From Hymenolepis diminuta (Eukaryota; Platyhelminthes; Cestoda; Cyclophyllidea; Hymenolepididae), in the NCBI GenBank assembly GCA_900708905.1, contig CAADRB010000097.1:1-64000 (forward strand): 64,000 nt of DNA, written 5' to 3'. Position numbers and translations under genes: made by a program. The notes under the pieces were generated by a model, which was not told the DNA's origin, made no database searches, and saw only the letters and a program-made list of their open reading frames with translations. Shown here one piece after another: positions 1-10,600 of this stretch. Positions within the stretch are counted from its first letter, which is position 1, and the number at the start of each line of letters is the position of its first letter.

Positions 1-1066
1 ATATTTTCCATGGATTTGAATTAGATTCATAGAGTTCATCCTCCGATTTTTTCAAGGGTTTAGGATTACTGTTTCTCCCACGCTCGTGCCCGAATGGCAC
101 TTCATCACTGCTGCATTACTATTCAAACTGACAGAAATCATCATGCTCATACACTCAAATAAACATTTGACGTAAAATTACAAGACTTCGGCCTCTTTTT
201 TGCTTAATCTATCACATCTTAATAACTTGTTACAATATTACCTCAATTGCCTCAGCGATATTACAGTGGCAGCCAAAATCATATCAGATCTACTGAAAGT
301 TTATAAGGGCTAAAAGAATCACTTATTTCCATTAAAATTTTTTGCAGCTTCTACAAAAATAAGAGAGAATATTCCTAGAGGCAATTCTTATCGATAAAAA
401 TGCTAAGCTATTTATTAATAAATGCTATTAACAACACCAATCACAACGCAGCTCCTGACATCAAACTAAGCAGAATATGACTACCTAGCTTTTAAATAAC
501 CGGTGAAAGTCGACTCAGCTAAGTCGTGTTAATTCAATCAGCAATGGTGAAGTATCATTTCACAACTCACGCGCCTGTGGCGACCCTCTTATCTCATCGT
601 CCAACCTGATAATTCTACAAACGAGTTCTCAAGCTAGTTGAAAAAATGAACGTGCTAGCAATTATCTTCTAAATCATCGGAATTAGAAACTCATTAGAAG
701 TTAATCAGAAAATTATTAATTACAATCACTAAATGTATACCGACAGGTTTTAAGCTGAAGTCGTCTGAGATGGAAGAAAAGCAAGTCATTACAAAACATA
801 TCCCAATTTCGATTCTTTGAAATGTGATAACTGAGCTCAAGACATGCAAGAGATGTCGAAGAACGAGATAAGCTAGCCTCCAGCTCAAGTCAGTATTGAA
901 TACAACATAGGCCTAAACTCATTCCAAGGGATAGAATTACCGAGTATTTAACTTTATTTTTCCTAAATGAAAAGCTTTCGTCCTCTAAAAGCCAATAAAT
1001 AATCCCTAAGTCGACGGCGGACAATAGATTTTCATAACCAGAAATTACAAATTTCCAAATGCGCAC
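1..1066. other. No coding sequence recognised; probably intron of beta-adaptin
   Basis: The stretch lies after the last adaptin donor on the minus strand. I see no continuation of the adaptin trunk, hinge or ear on either strand, and no repeat that I recognise. Confidence 0.4.
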
Positions 1067-2803
1067 CTGTGTATCCGAAGGTCTCTTGAGAAACAGCTTC
1101 ACAATAGCCGTGAGAAGTTGGAGTTGAACTTGAGTATTCTCATCATGAAATCCATCTAAGAATGACTGGAGTAACTCATCAGCATTATCAATTCTCTCCG
1201 CATATTCGCCAATGATCCAGATCATAGATGCTCTAGCCTCAGGTTCATCTAATGTGTCCAGATTTTCACATAAGTTGGCAATGATACTCTCATACTTGTT
1301 TGGATACTTTCGAAAGATATCTTTGATAACAACGATAGCTTCCTGAACGACATAATTGACCTTGGTATTAATTAGTTCAACCAGTGTACTAACACATCTT
1401 TCCGCTGAGGCTTCAACCTTGATCGCACACCGACCAATTGCTCTAACCGCCTTGCGCACAAAATCAACATCCACCTCTTTAGCATACTCCTTCAGCTCAG
1501 CTAAAACTTGAGCAATATTCGCTTGATTCGTCAGTCTAATCATGATATCCAACTTCTCCAACTTAACGTAGATTGGGTCGTTGTATTTCACGAAAAAGGC
1601 CTTAATCTCCTGTTTGAGAATATCCTTATTTTTTTGTGAAATGAGGCTGATGTTGCGAAGAGCGACATACTGAATCTCCGGTTCAGCTGCAAGTAAAGTA
1701 ACCAAGGGAGGAGCTAGTTTCTTGGATGTAGTCTGAGCCAAATCTGACTCTGAATCAATAAATCCAAGGATACGAATAATCACTTTAACAGCAGATAAGA
1801 CAACAGCGGCATTTGCATGTTGGAGTCTTGGCATGACACGTTCGATAATACTCCGAGCTTCACGTTCATCTGTTGGAGTATATTCGGCGACGGCATCGAG
1901 AATGAAAACTTGTCCCCATCTAAACAGAGAGTGGACATACTACTAATATAGTCAACTTACTCATTGCATTCATTCAAGGCTGTAAGAAGTTTGTTAACAA
2001 TTTGCTGATCGATTTTCAGTAGGTTGACAACAGCTTCGGACTGTGTGGTCTCCAAGATTTCAGAAATAGCAGCTACGGCGTTTGTAACAACCATTGGGTT
2101 ACTATCATTTAGAAGGTTTTTTAACAACCCAAGGAATCCATTATCTTCTACCAAAGTCGGATCGATATCATAAAGCTTAGCGACACAAATAGCAGCAGTC
2201 TTCCTAACGTAGGGATCTTCATCTTTAAGACATTTACGTAGGGGATCACAATAGTATGCAGTGATTTTCTCTACTCTTATGCATCCCATTGTGCGAACAG
2301 CCAAGGCCCTAATCAATGGATTAGGATCGTCACAATCCTATAAAATTTGTGTAAAACGATTCAGTAATCAACTTACCCTAACGAATGTACTAACAGTCAT
2401 AATAGATGTATCAGGTTGAGTTTTAGCATAATTCATAAGATACAAGTAGACAAGTTTCTTTAATTCCAAATTGTCTGTTTGCATACAGTTCATAACATCG
2501 GGAAATAGGGCACTAAAAATCACCTTGAATGCACTGTAAGTACCTAACATCTTTCCCAACAGTCATGCTAGCAATAACCTTTTTAACGGCTTCCTTCTTC
2601 TTTTCTTTCTTTTCATTTTGTAATTCAGCCTTTAACTCAAAAATTTCACCCTTTTTGGTTGTTGTGAAATATTTTGAGTCAGTGGTCTTAGCCTGATTAG
2701 TAACCTTTTGGAACCACGGTCTAGAAGAATTATGAGTAAAAGAAAATAATCAGTACTTCATGTTCCCAAAAGTATCTGTAACAGAAGCAGCTACGTTTTG
2801 CAT
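1067..2803 (-). CDS. AP-1/AP-2 complex subunit beta (beta-adaptin), N-terminal trunk, partial
   Basis: This is the large beta subunit of the clathrin adaptor complexes that sort cargo at the trans-Golgi or plasma membrane. Exons on the minus strand are 2803-2757, 2720-2544, 2512-2377, 2337-1961 and 1919-1067, with introns of 36, 31, 39 and 41 bp; together they give 530 codons in phase. Near-invariant family blocks are visible: [12 protein letters not shown] close to the start, [68 protein letters not shown] and [17 protein letters not shown], all from the ARM/HEAT trunk. The ATG at 2803 follows an in-frame stop and adds about 29 residues before the usual MTDSKYF start. The exon ends after codon CAG with donor GTGCGC; the rest of the trunk, the hinge and the ear are not seen in the 1,066 bp to the left edge, so the gene is cut by the window or crosses a long intron. 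Many invertebrates have one beta serving AP-1 and AP-2, so I give no symbol. Confidence 0.93.
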
Positions 2804-3477
2804 TTTCGTGTGATCTAACAATTTTTAAGTAGTCCGCAATGACGAACGTAAACTGAAACAGAAATAAAATATTTCATTTATGCCATAAAGTTTATTTACT
2901 TATCTGGAAATGATCATGTCTTGTGTTAATAGTATATTTTAAATTGAAGTATGATTATTTATGCCATATTATTATTAATGCATCCAAATGGTCAAGTTAA
3001 TCATTTACGTCTATTTTATAGAAAGGTTATTAAAAGATATTTGCATATAAACAAAAGTAAAGAGAGCAAGTTTGCTTGTTTAATGGAAGTGTAGCTGGGA
3101 AATCTGTGATATGGGTAATTATTGGGATCGTGGAAAATTAGACTAACTAGTGTATTGCACTTTATATATCAAGTCTAAGTTCTACCTTGTTATTCTCAAG
3201 TATTTTAAAAATACTACTCAATCAAAATGCTAGGAAAGGTGCAAGTCAGTTTTCTTATGTAATACAAAAAAATGTTTCAAATGTATTCATATTTGAAGTT
3301 TTGCCGCGAATATAATTTTTAAACTAAAAGATTAATGCAAAATTATATATATTGACTATGTTTACGAGTATATCAAACTCGCTTGTTAAGAACTAAATGT
3401 TCATTAATTATCCCGAATTGGTGGCGGAAGGTTAAGTTGTGAACTTACAGTGGTCACGTTGTGATATTTGCCACAAA
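2804..3477. promoter_or_regulatory. Shared intergenic region between divergent genes, probable two-way promoter
   Basis: The 674 bp between the start codons of the beta-adaptin (minus) and TTC27 (plus) genes must hold both promoters, or at least both 5' leaders. It is very AT-rich with no clear TATA element that stands out from the background. On the minus strand a good acceptor (pyrimidines then CAG, near 2858) lies about 50 nt before the adaptin ATG and could join a 5' untranslated exon or a spliced leader. Confidence 0.4.
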
Positions 3478-6400
3478 ATGGATCCTAAAGACGAAGAAAT
3501 CTTAATTAAAATAATAACATTATTTAGAGCTATTAACAAAAAGTATCCAAATTTTGAAAAACTCGCCGATGAAATTGTCCTTGCGTAAGACATCTGCGTA
3601 TGTTTATACTGCAACTTGTTTAGTGGAATCGCTCCTTTGAAGGCTTTTGAATGTATATTGTACGCCTATGTCAAGAACAATTATCTGGGCCCGCCTTTTG
3701 CTTTATCAGTTGATATTTCCGAGATGGATAAACTGGCTTATTCTTTCCTAACTGTCGATGCTGAGACCCCCTTTCAACTTGTTCGCTATCCCTCCTTGTT
3801 GTGGTTGTGCAAAGAGTACTCCTATCATATGGCATCAGTTTCAATAATTATGTCTTTTAAATATGCTTGCCATCATCTTAAATGTATCTATATGATGCAA
3901 GATATGTATGGCGAAGCTCGTTGTCCTACCATCAAGCAGGACTTTGATGATATTTTAGAAAAAGGTACTAGAGTTTTTTCCCGATAAATTAATAACTTGC
4001 TTAGTCAATTTGGATGAGATTGCTGAAAGACGTGACGAGGACTCCTTCACTTTTGCTATTTTGGGTTGCTATATTTCTGTCTTTTACCACGACTTTCAAT
4101 TGGCAAATCGTTTTCAGAAAATATGCGAAGATTTTCTAGGCATTAAGGTCAATTTTTCAGGTACTTAAAAATATGTGTACTTCCTTTACTGGTGTTTTAG
4201 CCGTTCTCGGGACTCGAACTAAGGCCCAGCAAAATGCTCTTCCTCAACTCATTGCCCAAGTTGAGAGAAGCAAAGAAGGGGCTTCTGCTATCGAATTGCC
4301 TAATACACCGACTGCTAAGCCAAATGTATGAGATTGTGCTATTTTCATTATTTGCTCTATTTAGATGTGCCCCTTAGACGATGATAACTTACTTGAGTTT
4401 ATCAAATTCGCCGATGATTCAAATGTCAATCAGAAATTATCTATTGCCGAACAGGCTTTTGTTCTCCGTTTTGGAGAAATGCATCGACGCTTACATCCTA
4501 ATGATGAGTTGGTTAATGAGCAATCGTTGTCATTTGTTACGGCTATTGTCCGTAACATTATGGAAGAGAAGGGGAGATCTTCGAACGAAACCGAAAATGG
4601 ATCAAATGAAGGCGAAGAAGAATCTCTAGTTGCTTGGCCTATTTTGACAGAAGCTCTTTTTAAACGAGGTTTTTATGAAAGGCGATCTTTAGCCCGTCAA
4701 GAAAGAGCTCTGCGGCAGTTTGAAGAGATTACTGCTCAGTATTCTGCTGCTCAACCGGATACCTCAGAACGTGGCTTGGAATATTTCTTCTGGTCCAAAA
4801 TGCCCTCATTTTGGCAAGCCGATTTAGGTCATGCTAAACTCCTCAGTAATCTTGGAATGGTTAAGAGTGCCTTGGATATCTACTTGCGTTGCCAACAATG
4901 GGACGAGATTGTCGATGCCTACACTGTAATTGGTCAACGTGATCTAGCTGAAAAGGTAATTCGAGAGCGTATCGCTGCTGGACATGAGACTTCTGAGCTT
5001 TACTGTTGTCTTGGAGATGTTACCTCGGATCCATCATATTATGAAAAGGCTTGGGAGATGTCTAAACACAAATCGGCTAGAGCTGCGCGGTCCTTGGGAC
5101 TTAATGCAGTTAATAAAGAAAAGGATAAGAAGAAGGGTACGGAGTATTTTGAAAAGTCTCTGGAAATCAATCGTTTCCAAGTAAATCTCTGGTTTTCTCT
5201 TGGTTGTATATACATGGATCTGCACGACTTCCAAAATGCTGAACGAGCTTTCAGGTATAGTGTGACTCTAGAACCTGATGTAAGTTTATTTTTATTGCTT
5301 TTATTCAAATCTCCTTTCTGGTGTCAAAATTTGGTAATTTTCTTAGAATTACAAGGGATGGAATAACTTGGCGAATGCGGTCATGTTTGCCGGTCGAAAA
5401 TGGCAAACTTTGACCCTGCTTAAAGAGGCTGTTAAGTATAACTACGATTCGTGGAGAATTTGGGAGAATATTTTGTTGGTAAGAAACGCCGTAATTAGGT
5501 ATCTTTTTTCGTTCATTTGTTTTAGTTGTATTAGCGCTTTATTACATTAATAGCGGCTGTTTTTTTCAGTGATATTTTCTATTAATTTTCCGTCTGACAT
5601 CAATGAGGTTTCGAATCAGTTTTTAATGTCCAATTGTTGATTCTTATGATAAGTGAAACGGAGTTATTAACCTTTATACTCTCCCGTAATCTAAGTTATT
5701 TTGAACTCACTGTTTAGTTCCTGTATCTGTCGAGTAGTTTTACACAACTGTTTACTCTTTCACGAACTTTCACGAATCAAGTGTCAAGTGAATATAAGTG
5801 AACAATAGAATTACTGGGTTTCAAGCAATCTTTTGGTTTTTTCTAGTACAGTCTCCTTATTTATGCAATTTTTTTTCATTAGTATCCAAGAGGATAAATT
5901 CTCGAAGCAAGGGAGAGAATACTGATAAAGTTAACATGATTTTGTCAAATGTGCTCAGCTCAGAAACGTTAACTTTATCAAGGCTATTTTTCGAGTGAGG
6001 TTTAATCGATCACGTAGAAAGGAGTGATTTATGATATTCGTATTAAACTGATTGAATAATAATGAAATAGACAAAATAAGTTAAAATGAAACTGAAGTAA
6101 AGCTAATTGTTCCACTGCTAGGTTTTATCGGTTTTATTTTCACTGATCTCTATGACTTCACTCTTAATTCTATTTTCACCTATTTGTTTGCTTATTTAAA
6201 CTTTTATCAACTTTGCTCTTTTTCGTCTGTCTCCTGATCTTTTGTACTTTCGTCGATTTTGAACCCCATATGGGTTTTGCTAGGGACCCGGAAACGCATT
6301 TGACACTAGTTTTGATTTTTGCCTGTTATTTTTCCGTCGTACGAATTTTTTATGCTGTTCAACTGAAGGTGAAGCCTCTTATCACTTCTTTTTTTAATTC

Positions 6401-7468
6401 TACAACATCTTGGTCTGACCATTAATTATAATATTATAACTTGTTCTCAATATCAATAATTTGGATGGTTATATTGTCGTAGTCTGTAAATGCTATTGCT
6501 CGGTACATTTTTGGATTCTTAGAACTCACGTGTGAAAAGCTTGCTTATTATTCTCTAAAACACTTTGAAATTTCATTAGGTCGCCACCGAAGATCGTTCT
6601 TTCAACGACGTGATCTACGCCTACCATCGCCTGATTGAACTCCGCCAAAAGCATGTAGATCCACAAATTTTGGGAGTCCTTGTTAAAGCCGTTTCTGAAG
6701 ACCTTCCAGACAATAAAGGTCGTGGTGCATCCAAGTATCGCGAAGAATTGCTCAACCTTTTCGGTCATGTTACTTCCACAGTTAGTCTGAAAGTCATCTG
6801 TATTTTGGAAGTTATCTTTTTTGTATGGAAAATCATATATCTTCTTCTTTCACTTAGAACCCCATGGATAGTGGAGCTTGGAGGCTGTATGCGAATTTGG
6901 TCCTAAGTGGCGAAGAGAAAGATCTGAAACCTGTTGATTACCAGAAAGTAAGCATATTTCCGTTTATTACAAGTGGGTGTCTGCTTAATTTATTTAAGTA
7001 GGTGGTGGATTTGTAAACGAATATTTTATCTTCTACGCGCTAGGCTGTTCAATACATTCAACGTTCCTATCAATGCCGCCTGCATTCAGCTGAGAAGGAT
7101 TGGGAATTCAAAAAAGATATTCGCGAGGATCTATTGAAAGATTTAAGGGTTATGACCAATTTACTCATTCCCAGTACTAGTGAAGAAAGGGCTAAAGAAG
7201 TTTTCGGTGAGGAAAGCAAGGGTTTTGTTAGCTCTTCTCTCTTCTCTCTCCGAATGAACATTAATGTGTTCATGGCTCGACTTAAGGTGCATTCTATTTG
7301 AGCTACTGATTACGTTTCATTCTTGGGGATCGTAATAGTTTTTTTTTCATTTTTTAGGTGGCCATGAATAAATGTTTCGATGAAAAGGTCAAAGACGAGA
7401 TTGGTGAGGATAACAAAGTCCTTTCCAGTCTTCACGACACTGTGAATGCTTCTCTGGGTGAAACATAA
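3478..7468 (+). CDS. TTC27: Tetratricopeptide repeat protein 27 (TTC27/Emw1 family)
   Basis: Ten exons: 3478-3584, 3624-3964, 4005-4160, 4201-4325, 4365-5279, 5347-5478, 6580-6780, 6858-6947, 7044-7286 and 7358-7468, giving 806 residues; human TTC27 is about 840. The first four introns are 39-40 bp. Recognition rests on the co-linear blocks: LTVDAE..FQLVRYPSLLWL near the N terminus, a central LGMVKSALDIYLRCQQWDE, then SELYCCLGDV.SDPSYYEKAWE.SKHKSARA, then TPR units around FEKSLEINRFQVNLWFSLGC and RAFRYSVTLEPD, NYKGWNNLANA, and NYDSWRIWENILL. The TPR solenoid occupies roughly residues 390-690. The yeast relative Emw1 is essential and linked to cell-wall and glycoprotein handling, while TTC27 has been tied to ribosome/U5 assembly; its exact role here is inferred. 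The ATG at 3478 is the first in the exon and opens a frame that joins cleanly to exon 2. Intron 6 (1.1 kb) carries a short inverted-repeat element. Confidence 0.9.
5923..5980. repeat. 58-bp element with perfect 13-bp terminal inverted repeats
   Basis: TGATAAAGTTAAC at 5923-5935 is matched by its exact reverse complement at 5968-5980, leaving a 32-bp loop. It sits in the large intron of TTC27. The left end plus five more bases recurs exactly at 36777-36794. Confidence 0.6.
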
Positions 7469-7510
7469 TGTCTATTTTTCAGCGATTTTGTACATTAATA
7501 CTGTCAGATC

Positions 7511-7516
7511 AATAAA
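7511..7516 (+). terminator. Poly(A) signal AATAAA of TTC27
   Basis: The motif lies 43 bp after the TTC27 stop codon and 171 bp before the SerRS ATG, so cleavage must happen within this short gap. Confidence 0.6.
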
Positions 7517-7677
7517 GAAAATTAACATGGCCATTTAAATGTTAAGTTAATTAGGTTGGAATTCGCTGTTTTTTTTCTAAACTCAATGAACGAAAAACCA
7601 ACATGAATTACTGTAGTTGTTAAATACCCTTTGCATTGGCAATTCATTTATCAATTTCCTACTTAAGTCAATTTCAG

Positions 7678-7686
7678 GTGAAGCCT
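7678..7686 (+). promoter_or_regulatory. Candidate trans-splice acceptor leader of SerRS
   Basis: A pyrimidine-rich run ends in TTTCAG at 7677, and only 9 bases (GTGAAGCCT) separate it from the SerRS ATG. Those 9 bases are in frame with the ATG. No upstream cis exon is evident in the 209 bp after the TTC27 stop. In flatworms the spliced leader is known to end in AUG in several species, so a leader joined here would place an additional in-frame start. That is inference. Confidence 0.35.
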
Positions 7687-10600
7687 ATGGCTGCAAAATC
7701 GATAATTAATACCGTAACTAGCAGGGCCTGGGTGCCCGATTCTCAGCGTCGATTTTTCAACACAGTAATGAAGAACAACTTCCATCGATTAGATTGCGTC
7801 AAATTTATTCAAGAAATGCGAAAGAATTTAGTTGAAAGGAACTCAAACGCAAACCTGGATGAAATGGTAACAAAGAACCATTCATTTTACTCAGATTCCT
7901 CTTAGATTTCTCTTTATCAGCGCTTCCAAAGAGGCGAAATCGAACTCGAAGAAAAGTTGCAGGAGTTATACTCTACTCTCCCGAATTTCAGTCATCCAAA
8001 TACAGTGGGTTTTATGTTGTTTCCTTAAATAATTTTGTTTTAGCCTGTTGGAGGTCCAAGTAAATTCAGGCTTATCCATCTCCATGGATCACCTAAGAAT
8101 GGTTTTCTCTGAAATTTCTGGGATTAATCTATCATCTTTTGTAGTTCCACGCCCGAAGAACGAACTTGACCTTCTATCTAATGAAGCAACAATTCATAAA
8201 CAAGGAAATCGTGGCTGTAGGTCGGGTCTAGGGATTCTTAGATCGTCAGGAGGATTGGTGACTGGTTGCGGACCCCGATCGTATGCATTCTATGATAATC
8301 TTACGCGACTGGAATCTGCTCTAGTGAAACTGACGCTAGATCGAACGCGAAAAGCCGGATTTCAGCAGGTCATGGTTCCTGATATTTTGCCGGCTCGAGT
8401 GATCGAAAGCTGTGGTTTTCCTACAACTGGAGAAAGGAATCAAGTAGGTTCATATCGTTGTTAAGTTTTTTCTAAAAAGTAACTGCCTATTTATCTGTTT
8501 GCGTTTTTAAATCAGTATAAATATACGCGCAAATGTAACACCTAGTAAGATATCTAAAGTAGCTCTGAGTCCATGAGGTGGCGTCATCCCTAATAGGGTA
8601 GCTCTAATCCCGGCAGTACTTCTACGTTGAGTCTAACCAAGTTAGGCTTGTAAAAGGCTTTACAAAACGAACGACCTTCCCAATGATTAGCAGCATACAA
8701 CGGCCTTTCCTAAAATCAAACGACCAGTGTTGAGTTGGACAACTGCGTATTGAACAAACGTTGTAAAATGGGAGAGGGAGAAAGAAAGGAGTAGTAGGAG
8801 GTATTAGGAATTGCAAGGGAAAGCGTCAGTAATAAGCGAATGGAACTGGAGTTGTGATAAAGAAGGCTTATTGAGTATGACAGATTGCGAATCTTTTTTT
8901 CGTTGGCGAACAGTCGATAGAATAATCATCAATCGATAATTAGAGTGCGTTGAAGTATGAATCAGTGTATTCCCATTGCATACCATGGTAATCCAGCATG
9001 CTATTTTCTATTGTTTCACAAGTTTTAGTTATGTTCTATCTGAAATAATGTAAACTTTGGTAAGAGAAGTTACGAATTTCATTTCAATCGGTGCACTTAA
9101 CATCATTGGTTAAATTTGGGATGGTTAAATTCCAGGCTCTATGATTCTTCTCCTCTTTCTTTAATGAGTGTTGGGAAACACCTTTCTAAATGGACTTGAG
9201 AGTTCTATGTTTCTACAGCATCAATGGATATAAGGTCGACAGATCAACATTATGTTATAAAACTAAATTATTATGTGTTTCTCTTCTTTCAGGTATTCAA
9301 AATCGCCGAAGCAAGGGAAGTTAGCGAAGCTTCGCCTTTCTGTCTTTCAGGCACTGGCGAGATGGGTCTGGCTGGATTCTGTGCTGATCGGGTATTTGGA
9401 AGTTCCTTGGGCACAGAGGCTGAATTCTTCAGCACCGTCAGTCGATGTTATCGACATGAGGTTGCCCAACAAGAGCCTCTACTCTATCGAACTCATCAGT
9501 TTAGCAAGGTAAGTTGCCTATCTTGTTTAAATTATAAAAAAGTGCCTTGCGTAAGTGTAATATTAGTCAAATGTTTTTCTGTCATGTCAGAGGTCATGTG
9601 CTCGATACTCATTAGTGTACATTTAATATTGGATTGACCAGCCGCGTTCGTTAATGGTACTCTATAAGGAAATGTTGGAATGGGAGTTTCTCAACCAGAG
9701 ATTTTTCAGAATATTTTTCCTTTTTTTCAAAATGAGTATTAAACTCGATCAATTAACGGTATCTATAAAATATAAATCAGTTTTTGCCTGAAATATTTAA
9801 ATTTGTGCGTTTTTGTTGTAGGTTGAAATTTTTTGCGTGTCTAAACCTGATCCTAATGTTGCGAATAGAATGTTCGCAAGTATTATTGAATTCCAAATGA
9901 ATCTTTACGCTGATCTTGGTTTGCATTTTCGGTGAGTTTCGGTGGCTTTGAATTTTCAACTTATTATAATGTAACCTTAAAACTATTCAAGTGGAAGATG
10001 TATAGAATAGTGGAAGCCTATATAAATTATAAAATACGTTTCAACCAACTCGCCATAATTGAAATGTCAATATTTATCCACATACGTGTTGACCGTTGTT
10101 GAGGAATGTAGATTTTCATTCTAATTCTTGGGGTCATATTAATGTGATTTTGTAGAGAAGTAAATGAGAAATAAATTATTATTGGTGGTTAACATGCTCG
10201 TTTCCGAAGTCAGAGTTCACGGGTTCGATGACCATCTATGCACATCCAGTGAGTGAGATGACCGACCACACTTGTTAAGTTCGGCTAATGAAGGAGGTGG
10301 CAGAATTTGGATTTATCATTAGGGTGACTCAATGGCTCTCTCTCCTAATCCAGGTGAGCGTTGAAAGTGGATTTGGAAATTATTATGATCAGTAGTTTAT
10401 TACATTTTATATTCGATCTGCCTCAATTCTTGAAACTCGATTAAGTGTAAACATTGGAGACAGGGTGGAGCGGAAAATAAATTTATTAGCTTTTTGTTTC
10501 CGATAAATCGGACCCCTTTAAAATGAAAAATTTTGAAAGTAGTGTGATAAGTGTGGTCTAAATAGATCTTTATTAAGCCAAGTAAATATGAGGGAGGTGA

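Noticed and set aside
955..1066. The open frame past the adaptin donor reads DLGIIYWLL, reminiscent of the family block D.RG.YIYWRLLS.
   Set aside because: The residues in between and after do not fit beta-adaptin, the spacing is shorter, and the CAG|GTGCGC donor lies exactly where the homology ends. Treated as a chance match in the intron.
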